A DNA stretch of 64,000 nt from Pleomorphomonas diazotrophica (GTDB lineage Bacteria > Pseudomonadota > Alphaproteobacteria > Rhizobiales > Pleomorphomonadaceae), in NCBI RefSeq assembly GCF_002844595.1, contig NZ_PJNW01000009.1, positions 62,001 to 126,000 of the forward strand, given 5' to 3'. The stretch's first letter is position 1, and the number at the start of each line of letters is the position of its first letter. Shown in pieces: positions 36,957-45,997 of the stretch. The notes beneath the pieces are model-generated. The model had not been told where the DNA came from. It ran no database searches and saw only the letters and a program-made list of their open reading frames with translations. Position numbers and translations under genes: made by a program.

Positions 36957-38030
36957 CTAGAGGGAGCGTCGCGTTCTTCGTGCCGACCGGCCCGTCGCGG
37001 CCTCGACCACCTTGCGCATGACGGTCGGCAAAGCCTCGCCCGCCACCGCGGCAGCGTCGAGCCAGAAGCAGTCGTCGGGCGGCGGCCGGTCGCCAACGTC
37101 GGCCGCCTTGACCGAAAGAATCAGGTGAAAGTGGGTGAAGGTGTGCTCGATCTCGCCGACGCTTTTCCAGCCGGCCTGGAAGGGCGCGGCAACCTCGGGC
37201 GCCGCCCCTTCCCGCCAGTCGCTGCCGGGCACCTCCAGCATGCCGCCGAGCAACCCCTTGTCGGGGCGGCGGCGCACCAGGATTGCCCCGTCATGCCGGC
37301 GGGCAACGAAAGAGATGCCGTAACGCGTCGGCCGTTCGGCCTTGGCCTTGCGGCGCGGCAGGGTTTCGGCGTCGCCGCGTTGGCGGGCGAGACAGGACTC
37401 CGACCACGGACAGAGGGCGCAGGCCGGCCGCTTCGGCGTGCAGATGGTGGCGCCGAGATCCATCATCGCCTGCGCGAAATCGCCCGGGCGTTTCTGCGGT
37501 GTCAGCGTCGCCGTCAGGCGGCGGATCTCCGGCTTGACGTCGGGCAGTGGCGTCTCCAGCGCGAAGAGGCGCGCCACCACCCGCTCGACGTTGCCGTCGA
37601 CCACGGCGGCCGGCACGTCGAAGGCGATGGCGGCGATCGCCGCCGCCGTATAGGGACCGATGCCGGGCAGGGCGGCGAGGCCCTCCAGCGTATCCGGAAA
37701 GCGACCGTCATGGTGGCGCGCCACCGCCTCGGCGCAGGCCTTGAGGTTGCGGGCGCGCGAATAGTAGCCAAGACCCGCCCAGGCGGCCATCACCTCGTCG
37801 CGCGGCGCGGCGGCGAGCGCCGGCAAGCTCGGCCAACGCTCCAGAAAGTCGAGAAAATAGCCTTTGACGGCGGCGACCGTCGTCTGCTGCAACATCACCT
37901 CGGATAGCCAGATCCGATAGGGATCGGGCAATATGCCGAGCTTTCGATCCTCCGGGGACACCCGCCACGGCAGCCGGCGGGCATGGACGTCGTACCAGTC
38001 GAGAAGGGCGGTGGCGGACGGCGCCGGCAT
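36957..38030 (-). CDS. mutY: A/G-specific adenine DNA glycosylase
   Basis: Removes adenine mispaired with 8-oxoguanine. It has 357 residues. The N-terminal domain shows LPWR, the catalytic Glu region in WLSEVMLQQTTVAAV, the helix-hairpin-helix LPGIGPYTAAAIAAIAF and the catalytic Asp in PAAVVDGNVERV. The iron-sulfur cluster Cys are C-x6-C-x2-C-x5-C, in CTPKRPACALCPWSESC. The C-terminal NUDIX-like domain includes LVRRRPDKGLLGGMLEVPG. The ATG at 38030 (MPAPSATALLDWYD) is chosen over an upstream in-frame start. It is divergent from the DciA-like gene, as in other Rhizobiales. Confidence 0.95.
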   Translation of the reverse strand: MPAPSATALLDWYDVHARRLPWRVSPEDRKLGILPDPYRIWLSEVMLQQTTVAAVKGYFLDFLERWPSLPALAAAPRDEVMAAWAGLGYYSRARNLKACAEAVARHHDGRFPDTLEGLAALPGIGPYTAAAIAAIAFDVPAAVVDGNVERVVARLFALETPLPDVKPEIRRLTATLTPQKRPGDFAQAMMDLGATICTPKRPACALCPWSESCLARQRGDAETLPRRKAKAERPTRYGISFVARRHDGAILVRRRPDKGLLGGMLEVPGSDWREGAAPEVAAPFQAGWKSVGEIEHTFTHFHLILSVKAADVGDRPPPDDCFWLDAAAVAGEALPTVMRKVVEAATGRSARRTRRSL

Positions 38031-38077
38031 ATGGGATAACCTGACTTGAGAACGGAACGCAGGAGGTTCCATAGCAG

Positions 38078-38605
38078 ATGGCGCGCGTCAAAAAACCGGC
38101 TTTCGTCTACAAGGGGGTGCGGCCGCTCGCTGACATCATCGCCGTGCCGCTCAGCGCCGCCTGCCGCAAGCGCGGCTTTGCCACGCTCGACCTCGTCGCC
38201 CATTGGCCGGATATCGTCGGTCCCGCCTATGCCGAAACGACGGCACCCGACCAGCTTACTTGGCCGCGTCGACCGAAAGGGCTGATCGACGAGGAGGAGC
38301 ACGAACCGGCTGTTCTGACCGTGCGCTGCTCTGGTGCGGCCGCCATGCGCCTGACGCTGGAGGCGCCTCAACTGATCGAGCGCATCAACACCTTCTTCGG
38401 CTATCGCCTCGTCGGCCGTCTGAAGCCGCTGCAATTGCCGCCGGTCAAGGTCGGACCGCGCCCCCGGCCACGGCTGGCGCAGCTTTCTCCTGAGGCAGAG
38501 ACCAAGGTGCGGACGCTGGCCGCCGGCATTGCCGATGACGGCCTGAAGGCGGCAGTGGAGCGCCTGGGCCGGGCGGTCAGCGGCGACAGTCGCGGTCGCC
38601 GGTAG
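38078..38605 (+). CDS. DUF721 (DciA-like) protein
   Basis: A 175-residue DUF721 protein. The conserved N-terminal block (VRPLADIIAVPLSAACRKRGFATLDL, then HWPDIVGPAYAE) and the middle LTVRCSGAAAMRLTLEAPQLIERINTFFGY identify it. DciA-type DUF721 proteins load the replicative helicase in bacteria lacking DnaC/DnaI; the alphaproteobacterial form shares the domain but the C-terminal tail (basic, QLSPEAETKVRTLA) differs, so the role is inferred. It is divergent from mutY and followed by a DsbA-like gene and smc, a conserved order. Confidence 0.82.
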   Translation: MARVKKPAFVYKGVRPLADIIAVPLSAACRKRGFATLDLVAHWPDIVGPAYAETTAPDQLTWPRRPKGLIDEEEHEPAVLTVRCSGAAAMRLTLEAPQLIERINTFFGYRLVGRLKPLQLPPVKVGPRPRPRLAQLSPEAETKVRTLAAGIADDGLKAAVERLGRAVSGDSRGRR

Positions 38606-38701
38606 AACGAAAAATCGCCCACACTTTCAAATGACGCGGCCTTGCCATAATTTGCCGCCAATGACGGACCCGGTAGGGCCGGTTATCCGAAAGGGAACGA
38701 C

Positions 38702-39352
38702 ATGTTGACTCGCCGCCGCTTCCTCATGACCACAGCAATCGCCGCGGCCGGGTTTGCCGCCGTGGCCTCCTTCCCCGGACTGGCCTTGGCCCAGGAACCG
38801 GCGGCCACCGTCGACGAGGCCGAGCTGATGAAGCCCGGCGCGCTGCCCGACATGGCGCTCGGTAATCCCGACGCCAAGGTGAAGATCGTCGAATATATGT
38901 CGATGACCTGCAGCCACTGCGCCGACTTCCACAACAAGACCTTCGACGAGATCAAGACCAAGTATATCGATACCGGCAAGGTCTACTTCGTGATCCGCGA
39001 GTTCCCGCTGGATCCGCTGGCGGCGGCCGGCTTCATGCTGGCGCGCAACGCGCCGGGCGGCAAGTATTTCGAGGTGGTGTCCTACCTCTTCAAGACCCAG
39101 CGCGAATGGGCCTTCGTCGACGATCCGCTGTCCGGGCTGCGCAATGTCTCCAAGCAGTTCGGTTACTCGCCCGCCACCTTCGAGGCGACGCTGACCGATC
39201 AGAAGCTGCTCGAGGATCTCAACGCGACGCGCACGCGCGGCGGCGACGAGTTCGGCATTACGGGAACGCCGACCTTCTTCATCAATGGCAAGCGGGAAGT
39301 TGGCTTCATGTCGGTCGAGGAGATGTCGGCCAAGATCGATCCGCTGCTCTGA
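38702..39352 (+). CDS. DsbA family thioredoxin-like protein, exported
   Basis: A 216-residue periplasmic thiol-disulfide protein. The N-terminus has a twin-arginine-like signal (TRRRFLM, then a hydrophobic stretch), with cleavage near LALA-QEPAAT. The active site CSHC is Cys70-Cys73 within YMSMTCSHCADFHNKTF, and the cis-Pro loop is in ITGTPTFFINGK. Such DsbA-like proteins (Pfam DSBA/thioredoxin_4) introduce or rearrange disulfides in exported proteins. Between the DciA-like gene and smc, as in related genomes. A hairpin follows. Confidence 0.9.
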   Translation: MLTRRRFLMTTAIAAAGFAAVASFPGLALAQEPAATVDEAELMKPGALPDMALGNPDAKVKIVEYMSMTCSHCADFHNKTFDEIKTKYIDTGKVYFVIREFPLDPLAAAGFMLARNAPGGKYFEVVSYLFKTQREWAFVDDPLSGLRNVSKQFGYSPATFEATLTDQKLLEDLNATRTRGGDEFGITGTPTFFINGKREVGFMSVEEMSAKIDPLL

Positions 39353-39386
39353 TTCTCAACTGGTGATAACCGCCGGATATCAACAG

Positions 39387-39426
39387 GGCCGCGACGCCCG
39401 CCTCTTGCCGGGGTGGCGTCGCGGCC
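39387..39426 (+). terminator. Possible terminator after the DsbA-like gene
   Basis: GGCCGCGACGCC (39387-39398) and GGCGTCGCGGCC (39415-39426) are a perfect 12-bp stem. The following TTC is only weakly T-rich, so it is a likely but not certain terminator ahead of smc. Confidence 0.55.
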
Positions 39427-39493
39427 TTCATGATATGGTGGTCCATGGTACGGTCACACTCTATGACTAGGGTGCTGCCGAAGCGGATCGCCA

Positions 39494-42400
39494 ATGCAGT
39501 TCGAGCGGCTGAAGATACAGGGCTTCAAGTCCTTCGTTGATTTCTCCGAGTTCGTCATCGAACCCGGCCTGACCGGCGTGGTTGGACCGAACGGCTGCGG
39601 CAAGTCCAACCTTGTCGAGGCCATGCGCTGGGTGATGGGCGAAAGCTCCTACAAGGCGATGCGTGCCTCCGGCATGGACGACGTCATTTTCTCGGGCTCG
39701 GGCAAGCGGCCGGCCCGCAACGCCGCCGAAGTGACGCTGGTGCTGCGGAACGACCAGCGCACCGCGCCGCCCGCCTTCAATGAGGCCGACCTCCTGGAGG
39801 TGACCCGACGCATTGAGCGTCAGGCCGGTTCCTCCTATCGCATCAACGGCAAGGACGTGCGCGCCCGTGACGTGCAACTGCTGTTCGCCGACGCCTCCAC
39901 CGGCGCCCGCTCGCCGGCCATGGTGCGGCAGGGACAGATCGGCGAGCTGATCGCCGCCAAGCCGACACAGCGCCGCACCATCCTCGAGGAAGCGGCCGGC
40001 ATCTCCGGCCTGCATTCCCGTCGGCACGACGCCGAGTTGCGCCTCAAGGGCGCCGAGACCAATCTCACGCGCATGGAAGACGTGCTGCGGGAGATCGAGG
40101 CGCGGCTCGAGGGGTTGCGCAAGCAGGCAAGGCAGGCCGCGCGTTATCGCAATCTTTCGGCCGACATCCGCAAGGCCGAAGCCATCGTCGCCTTCCTGCG
40201 CGTGAGCGACCTGATGACCCAGGTCGAGGACGCCGAGGCGCAGATGACGGACAGCTTCGGCGCCGTCGCCGACGCCCAGGCCGCCCAGACCGAGGCCGTT
40301 CGCCGGCAGGCGATCATCGCCCACGAGTTGCCCGGCCTGCGCGACCGGGCCGTGGAGACGGCGGCGGCCTTGCAGCGCCTCCGGATCGCACTTGCCGAGT
40401 CGGAAGCCGAGGAACGGCGCGCCCGCGAACGGTTGGCCGAGCTCACCCGCCGCGCCGAGGAGATCGCCCGCGACCGCGCTCGCGAGGCGGCACTGGTGGC
40501 CGAAAACGACGAACGTCTGGCCGCCCTCGCCGACGAGGCGGAAACGCTGGCCGGTGAGGAACTCGGCGAGGAGGAGCGGCGGGCCGAGGCGGAGGCTCTG
40601 GCCTCCGACATCGCAGCGCGACTTGCCGACATCGACGCCGAACTCTCCGCCGCCACTTCAGCCGAGGCCGAAGCGGCCGCGCTGAAGGGGGCGCTCGAAC
40701 GTGAAATCCGCGAGGCCGGCCTGCGCCTCGACCGTCTCCTCCGTGATCTGGAGGCTGCCGACGCCGAGTTGGCCGAGCTGGACGAGCGGCTCGATGCCGA
40801 CGACGCCATTGCCTCGGCGCGCGAGGAGATCGAACTGGCCACTGCCTCGGTGTTCGAGGCCGAGACGGCTGCCGTCGACGCCGAGGCTGGCCGCCGTGCC
40901 GCCGAGGAGGAGCGCCTCGCGGCCACGGGACCGCTTGCCGAAGCGGAACGCGAACTCCAGAAGCTCGACACTGAGGCGCGCACGCTGGCGAAGATGCTGG
41001 ACATCGAGCACGGCCAACTGTTCCCGCCGCTGGTCGATCGTCTGACGCCGCAGAAGGGCTTCGAGACGGCACTGGCTGCCGCCCTCGGCGAAGACATCGA
41101 GGCGCCAATCGACGATCGCGCCCCGGCCCATTGGACGATGCCCGGCGACGGCGGCGCCGACCCGACGCTTCCCGACGGCGTGCCGTCGCTTGCCAAGTTC
41201 GTCGAGGGCCCGGATCTCATTGCCCGCCGCCTTCGCCAGATCGGTGTCGTCAAGGCCGAGGATGCGGCGCGGCTGCAGCCGCTGCTCGCCGCGGGGCAGA
41301 TGCTGGTGACGCTCGAAGGCGCGCTCTGGCGCTGGGACGGCTACTCCGCTGCCGCCGATGCGCCGACCGTCGCCGCCCGCCGGCTCGCCGCCCGCAATCG
41401 GCTTGCCGAGATCGACGCGTTGCGCGAAACGGCGGGAGAGTTGTGCGCCGCTCGTCGTCAGGTGCTCGACGGCGCCGAGGCGCGGCTGCGTGAAGCCGAG
41501 GCCGAGGAGCGCGCCGCCCGTGAAGCGGTCAAGGCCGCCGAGCGTGCCGCGTCCGTCGCCCGTGACCAACTGCTCGTGGCCGAGCGAGCGCTAGCCGAAA
41601 CCGTCGCACGCCGCGCTGCTGCCGGTGCGCAACGCGAGCGCCTTGCTTCCGATGCGGAGGACCTCGCCGCCCGCAAGGCCGAGGCCGAGGAACGGCAGGC
41701 CGGACTTCCCGACGCCTCCGAGCTGACGGCTCGCGTCCAGAACCTCCGGAACGAAGCGGCCGATACCCGCGCCCGCTTCTCGGAAGCGCGGGCCGCCGTC
41801 GACATGATCCGCCGCGAAGGCGAGCTGCGCAAACGCCGCATGGAGGCGATCGAGCGTGAGCGGGCCGGCTGGGGCGATCGCGTGCGTCATGCGGCGGCCC
41901 ATCTCGAAGAGTTGGACGCCCGCCTCGCCCAGGTCGAAGACGAGCGGGCCGAGCTGATCGACCGCCCCGACGAAATCGTCGAGGCCCGCCGGGGGCTGAT
42001 GCGGGCGATCGCGGCGGCCGAGGCCGCCAGCACCGAGGCATCCGATCGCCTTCGCGAGGGCGAGACGCAGGCCGGTGAGGCCGATCGCGCTGCCGCCGAG
42101 GCGCTGGCGCGCCTATCCACCATTCGCGAAGGGCGGGTGCGCGCCGAGGAGCGGCTTGCCGCCGCCAAGCAGCGGCTGGAGGAATATGCCGGCGAGATCC
42201 GTGACCGCTTCGACGCGCCGCTCTACGCCCTGCGCCAGCTCGCCGAGATCGACGAGGCGGCGCCGCTCCCCGATCTTGCCGGCGTGGAGGTCCGCCTCGA
42301 ACGGCTGAAGGTCGAGCGCGACAAGCTCGGCGGCGTCAATCTGCAGGCCGAGGCCGAACAGGCCGAACTGGAAGAACGGCTGGATACGCTGGTCAACGAG

Positions 42401-42952
42401 CGTGAGGATCTGATCGAAGCGATCCGCCGGCTGCGCCAAGGCATCCAGAACCTGAACCGCGAGGCCCGCGAGCGCCTGCTCAACGCCTTCGGCATCGTCA
42501 ACGCCCATTTCCAGCGCTTGTTCGTCCATCTGTTCGGCGGCGGCACGGCCGAACTGCAACTCGTCGACGCCGAAGACCCGCTGGAGGCCGGCCTTGAGAT
42601 CCTTGCCCGCCCGCCGGGCAAGAAGCCACAGACCATGACGCTGCTCTCCGGCGGCGAGCAGGCGCTGACGGCCATGGCGCTGATCTTCGCCGTCTTCCTC
42701 ACCAACCCCGCGCCGATCTGCGTGCTCGACGAGGTGGACGCGCCGCTCGATGACGCCAACGTCGAGCGCTATTGCGACCTTCTGGAAGAGATGGCCCGTT
42801 CCACCGAAACCCGTTTCGTGGTCATCACCCACAACCCGATCACCATGGCGCGCATGAACCGGCTGTTCGGCGTCACCATGGCCGAGCGCGGCGTGTCGCA
42901 ACTGGTCTCGGTCGACCTCGAAACCGCCGAATCCTTCCGCGAGGCGAGTTGA
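39494..42952 (+). CDS. smc: Chromosome segregation protein SMC
   Basis: A 1152-residue SMC ATPase that organises and helps segregate the chromosome with ScpA/ScpB. The N-terminal half has FKSFVDFSEFVIEPGLTGVV and Walker A GPNGCGKSNLVEAMRWVMGE near residue 32. Two very long Ala/Glu/Arg-rich coiled coils flank a hinge around residues 500-640 (FETALAAALGEDIEAPID). The C-terminal head has the signature LLSGGEQALTAMALIFAVFL near residue 1050 and Walker B ICVLDEVDAPLDDANVERY. The length and the Ala/Glu-rich coil are typical of alphaproteobacterial SMC. Confidence 0.96.
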   Translation: MQFERLKIQGFKSFVDFSEFVIEPGLTGVVGPNGCGKSNLVEAMRWVMGESSYKAMRASGMDDVIFSGSGKRPARNAAEVTLVLRNDQRTAPPAFNEADLLEVTRRIERQAGSSYRINGKDVRARDVQLLFADASTGARSPAMVRQGQIGELIAAKPTQRRTILEEAAGISGLHSRRHDAELRLKGAETNLTRMEDVLREIEARLEGLRKQARQAARYRNLSADIRKAEAIVAFLRVSDLMTQVEDAEAQMTDSFGAVADAQAAQTEAVRRQAIIAHELPGLRDRAVETAAALQRLRIALAESEAEERRARERLAELTRRAEEIARDRAREAALVAENDERLAALADEAETLAGEELGEEERRAEAEALASDIAARLADIDAELSAATSAEAEAAALKGALEREIREAGLRLDRLLRDLEAADAELAELDERLDADDAIASAREEIELATASVFEAETAAVDAEAGRRAAEEERLAATGPLAEAERELQKLDTEARTLAKMLDIEHGQLFPPLVDRLTPQKGFETALAAALGEDIEAPIDDRAPAHWTMPGDGGADPTLPDGVPSLAKFVEGPDLIARRLRQIGVVKAEDAARLQPLLAAGQMLVTLEGALWRWDGYSAAADAPTVAARRLAARNRLAEIDALRETAGELCAARRQVLDGAEARLREAEAEERAAREAVKAAERAASVARDQLLVAERALAETVARRAAAGAQRERLASDAEDLAARKAEAEERQAGLPDASELTARVQNLRNEAADTRARFSEARAAVDMIRREGELRKRRMEAIERERAGWGDRVRHAAAHLEELDARLAQVEDERAELIDRPDEIVEARRGLMRAIAAAEAASTEASDRLREGETQAGEADRAAAEALARLSTIREGRVRAEERLAAAKQRLEEYAGEIRDRFDAPLYALRQLAEIDEAAPLPDLAGVEVRLERLKVERDKLGGVNLQAEAEQAELEERLDTLVNEREDLIEAIRRLRQGIQNLNREARERLLNAFGIVNAHFQRLFVHLFGGGTAELQLVDAEDPLEAGLEILARPPGKKPQTMTLLSGGEQALTAMALIFAVFLTNPAPICVLDEVDAPLDDANVERYCDLLEEMARSTETRFVVITHNPITMARMNRLFGVTMAERGVSQLVSVDLETAESFREAS

Positions 42953-43102
42953 GGCAGCGCCGGCTTTCGATGACATGTTGCGAGGCGTTGGCACCTTAAT
43001 CGATTACGCCCGCCTCGACTAAGGTCGTAGTCTGTGAAAGCCTATGGTCTCATTGCCGAAAATGGCATATAAATCAATGAAATGAATGGGCCTCGGCCAA
43101 TC

Positions 43103-43131
43103 TTGACAGGCATCCGTGTGAACACTATGGT
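43103..43131 (+). promoter_or_regulatory. Sigma-70-type promoter of the F0 ATPase operon
   Basis: A consensus TTGACA at 43103-43108, a 17-bp spacer and TATGGT at 43126-43131. It is 69 bp before the atpI start and is the best promoter match I find in this window. It lies in the 247-bp smc-atpI gap, which is otherwise featureless. Confidence 0.7.
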
Positions 43132-43199
43132 GCCGGCCAAATCAGGGAATACCCCGATCTTGCAGGGCCTTGGCGACTGCGTTCTCAAGGATGCCGTCT

Positions 43200-43574
43200 A
43201 TGGGTCAGGATGATGAGCGGCCAGACGAAGCCGGTAGCGATCCCCGCCTGAAGGCGTTGGGGGAGAAGCTGGCCGAAGCGCGGCGGGTTCCGTCCGAACC
43301 GGAAGGCGGCGTTTCGCAGTCGTCCGGGCTGTCCGGTTTTGGGCAGGCGATGAAGGTCGGGTCGGAGTTCGTGGCAGGTGTGATCGTTGGCGTCGTGATT
43401 GGCTACACGATCGATCGGCTGTTCGGAACCAGTCCTTGGGGCATGATCGTGTTCCTGCTGCTGGGCTTTGCCGCCGGTACGCTGAACGTGATGCGTGCGG
43501 CCGGCGTGGCAAAGGACCCGTTTGTTTCCGGGGCGAAGAAGTCGCCGGACCGGAACAAGGACGGCGGAAACTGA
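43200..43574 (+). CDS. atpI: ATP synthase protein I (AtpI)
   Basis: A 124-residue membrane protein that helps assemble the c-ring. After a charged N-terminus (DDERPDEAGSDPRLKALGEKL) two transmembrane helices are visible, FVAGVIVGVVIGYTIDRLFG and GMIVFLLLGFAAGTLNVMRA, matching the AtpI/Rhodobacter-type family. A basic C-terminal tail follows. The start ATG at 43200 has AAGGA upstream; earlier in-frame starts at 43170 and 43191 are possible. It heads the operon atpI-atpB-atpE-atpF'-atpF. Confidence 0.88.
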   Translation: MGQDDERPDEAGSDPRLKALGEKLAEARRVPSEPEGGVSQSSGLSGFGQAMKVGSEFVAGVIVGVVIGYTIDRLFGTSPWGMIVFLLLGFAAGTLNVMRAAGVAKDPFVSGAKKSPDRNKDGGN

Positions 43575-43643
43575 GTTTGAACGGCTGGGCGGGCTGGCCC
43601 GGAGCCGTAGTACGGGCGAGATCGAGCGAGGGAGCTCCTCAAG

Positions 43644-44402
43644 GTGGCTGACGTAAGAACCGATCCCATCCATCAGTTCGGCATCCAGAAGCTGGTGGAC
43701 ATCAACATCGACGGCTACGACGTCTCCTTCACCAACTCCTCGCTGTTCATGGTCCTGACGCTGGCTGCCATCGCGCTGGTGCTGCTGTGGGGCAGTTCGT
43801 CCCGCGCCGTGGTGCCGGGCCGGGCGCAGACGGTGGCCGAGCTGTCCTATGAGTTCGTCGCCAACACGCTGAGGACCGCAGCCGGCGAAGGCGGCATGCG
43901 CTTCATGCCCTTGGTGTTCTCGCTGTTCATGTTCGTGCTGACGGCCAACATCTTCGGCATGGTGCCCTATTTCTTCACGGTTACCTCGCACATCATCGTC
44001 ACGGCCGCGCTGGCGCTGCTCGTCATCTTCACGGTGACCATCTACGGCTTCTACAAGAACGGCACCCATTTCCTGAAGCTGTTCGTGCCCTCGGGCGTCC
44101 CGGCGGCGATCGTGCCGCTGGTCACGCTGATCGAGATCATTTCCTTCCTGTCGCGGCCGCTGAGCCTCGCCGTTCGTCTCTTCGCCAACATGCTGGCCGG
44201 TCACATCACCCTCAAGGTGTTCGCGGGCTTCGTGGTGACGCTGACCAGCCTCGGCGCCTTCGGCTTCCTCGGAGCGCTGCTGCCGTTGGTCATGGTCGTG
44301 GCGCTGACCGCCCTCGAATTCCTGGTGGCTTTCCTCCAGGCCTACGTCTTCACGATCCTCACCTGCATGTACCTCAACGACGCCCTGCATCCGGGGCACT
44401 GA
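43644..44402 (+). CDS. atpB: ATP synthase F0 subunit a
   Basis: The stator channel subunit through which protons enter and leave the c-ring. It has 252 residues and five or six membrane helices. The key Arg is in [18 protein letters not shown], and the last helix region reads [26 protein letters not shown]. The N-terminal [14 protein letters not shown] is typical of alphaproteobacteria. It lies 69 bp after atpI and 66 bp before atpE. Confidence 0.97.
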   Translation: MADVRTDPIHQFGIQKLVDINIDGYDVSFTNSSLFMVLTLAAIALVLLWGSSSRAVVPGRAQTVAELSYEFVANTLRTAAGEGGMRFMPLVFSLFMFVLTANIFGMVPYFFTVTSHIIVTAALALLVIFTVTIYGFYKNGTHFLKLFVPSGVPAAIVPLVTLIEIISFLSRPLSLAVRLFANMLAGHITLKVFAGFVVTLTSLGAFGFLGALLPLVMVVALTALEFLVAFLQAYVFTILTCMYLNDALHPGH

Positions 44403-44468
44403 GGCCGGATCGACGAAGTTCACCCATCGAAAACCATCTCAGGTCTTTGTTTCTCAAGGAGCGTTACA

Positions 44469-44696
44469 ATGGAAGCTGAAGCCGCGAAGTTCATCGGCGC
44501 TGGCCTTTCGACCATCGGCATCGCCGGTGCCGCCATCGGCCTCGGCAGCATTTTCGGCAACTACCTGTCGAGTGCCGTCCGCAATCCCTCGGCCGCCGAC
44601 GGCCAGTTCGGTCGCCTCATCCTCGGCTTCGCCGTGACGGAAGCGCTCGGCATCTTCTCGCTGCTGATCGCCCTGCTGCTGCTGTTCGCCGTCTGA
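44469..44696 (+). CDS. atpE: ATP synthase F0 subunit c
   Basis: The proton-carrying ring subunit. It has 75 residues and two helices ([21 protein letters not shown] and [23 protein letters not shown]) joined by the RNPSAADGQ loop. The essential carboxylate is Glu58 in FAVTEALG. A strong AAGGAG lies upstream of the ATG. Two GC-rich hairpins follow the stop, before subunit b', a common site for differential mRNA decay because c is needed in many copies. Confidence 0.97.
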   Translation: MEAEAAKFIGAGLSTIGIAGAAIGLGSIFGNYLSSAVRNPSAADGQFGRLILGFAVTEALGIFSLLIALLLLFAV

Positions 44697-44709
44697 TCGA
44701 AGAGCAGAA

Positions 44710-44755
44710 GCGGGCCTTCGGGCCCGCCGCATGCCGCCGGCCGGTCTCCGGCCGG
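44710..44755 (+). other. Two stable hairpins between atpE and atpF'
   Basis: Hairpin 1: GCGGGCC-TTCG-GGCCCGC (44710-44727), a 7-bp stem with a stable TTCG tetraloop. Hairpin 2: CCGGCCGG-TCT-CCGGCCGG (44737-44755). No T-run follows either, so they are more likely mRNA stability or attenuation elements than terminators. Confidence 0.6.
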
Positions 44756-44837
44756 CCGTGATGAGCCGGCGCCTCACGAGGTGGATTCTGCCTCGGGGCG
44801 CCGCTTGGTCATCATTATCCATGGAGCCTGAGCGTCG

Positions 44838-45452
44838 ATGAGCTGGTTCATCAGCCAAGCCAACGCACAAGAGTCGCCGGTCGTTCCGGCGGAGGACGGC
44901 CACGCGCCGACGGAGGCCGCCGGTACCACGGTGGCGCACGAGGGCGGCGAGCATGGCGGAACCTTTCCGCCGTTCGATCCCTCGACCTTCCCCTCGCAGC
45001 TGTTCTGGCTGGCCATCGTCTTCATCGCGCTCTACCTTCTGATGGCCAAGAAGGTCATTCCGCAGATTGGCGGCATTCTTGAGGCGCGCGCCGCCAAGAT
45101 TGCCGGCGATCTCGTCGAGGCCGAGAAGGCCAAGGCGGAGACGGACGCTGCCATCGTCTCCTATGAGGCGTCGCTGGCTGCCGCCCGCAACAAGGCCAAC
45201 GCCATCGCCCACGAGACGCGCAGTAAGGTCGCTCACGAAATCGACGCCCGGCGCCATGCCGCCGAGGCGCAACTCGCGGGCAAGCTGGCCGACACCGAGA
45301 AGCACATCGCCGACGTCAAGAGAATTGCGCTCGAGCATGTGTCGACGATCGCCACCGAGACGACCGAAGCCGTCGTCGAGGCGCTGGTCGGCAAGGTCGG
45401 GCGTGACGAAGCCGCTGCAGCCGTCGCCGCCGTGTCGGTCGGCAAGCACTGA
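44838..45452 (+). CDS. atpG: ATP synthase F0 subunit b'
   Basis: The b' half of the peripheral stalk, which forms a heterodimer with b in alphaproteobacteria. It has 204 residues. An N-terminal region rich in Ala, Gly and His (QANAQESPVVPAEDGHAPTE) precedes the single membrane helix LFWLAIVFIALYLLMAKKVIPQ near residues 53-75. The rest is a long charged coiled coil. The start MSWFISQANAQ is the first ATG after the hairpins. The spacer before it (141 bp) is long for an operon, owing to the hairpins. Confidence 0.92.
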   Translation: MSWFISQANAQESPVVPAEDGHAPTEAAGTTVAHEGGEHGGTFPPFDPSTFPSQLFWLAIVFIALYLLMAKKVIPQIGGILEARAAKIAGDLVEAEKAKAETDAAIVSYEASLAAARNKANAIAHETRSKVAHEIDARRHAAEAQLAGKLADTEKHIADVKRIALEHVSTIATETTEAVVEALVGKVGRDEAAAAVAAVSVGKH

Positions 45453-45463
45453 GGAGAGGCCCG

Positions 45464-45946
45464 ATGTTCGACAACACAACCTGGGCCTTTGTCGGTCTCG
45501 TCCTGTTCTTTGTCGTGATCGCCTATTTTGGCGTGTTCGGCATGGTTGGCCGCATGCTCGACAAGCGGGCAGAAGAGGTCACCGCCGAACTCGACGCGGC
45601 GCAGCGCCTGCGCAAGGAGGCGGAAGCCCTCCTCGCCGAGTATCAGCAGAAGCGCATAGTCGCCGAGCAGGATGCCGCTGAGATCATCGCGCATGCCGAG
45701 GCCGAGGCCAAGCGCATGACGGCCGATGCCGAGGTGGCGCTCAAGGAGCTGATCGAGCAGCGCACGCGCACCGTCGAGGCCAAGATCGCCCATGCCGAGG
45801 CTGCGGCCGTCGCCGAAGTGCGGGCCGTTGCCATCGACATGGCCATTGCCGCCTCCAAGCGCCTGCTGGCCGAAAAGGTTCAGGGCGACGTCGCCGCCGA
45901 CCTGATCTCCAAGGGCGTCGACGAAGTGAAGGCCCGGTTCAGCTGA
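45464..45946 (+). CDS. atpF: ATP synthase F0 subunit b
   Basis: The b half of the peripheral stalk, 160 residues. One N-terminal membrane helix (WAFVGLVLFFVVIAYFGVFGM) is followed by a continuous amphipathic helix rich in Glu, Ala, Lys and Arg (DKRAEEVTAELDAAQRLRKE). It begins 11 bp after the b' stop and ends the F0 operon; a terminator follows. F1 subunit genes are not in this window, as is usual in alphaproteobacteria. Confidence 0.94.
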   Translation: MFDNTTWAFVGLVLFFVVIAYFGVFGMVGRMLDKRAEEVTAELDAAQRLRKEAEALLAEYQQKRIVAEQDAAEIIAHAEAEAKRMTADAEVALKELIEQRTRTVEAKIAHAEAAAVAEVRAVAIDMAIAASKRLLAEKVQGDVAADLISKGVDEVKARFS

Positions 45947-45974
45947 GCCGTTGCCACCGAGATCGACCGGAATG

Positions 45975-45997
45975 AGGGGCCTTCACGGCCCCTTTTT
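45975..45997 (+). terminator. Intrinsic terminator after atpF
   Basis: AGGGGCC-TTCAC-GGCCCCT is a 7-bp stem followed by TTTTT, 28 bp past the atpF stop. It abuts the 3' end of the convergent rnhB gene. Confidence 0.88.
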
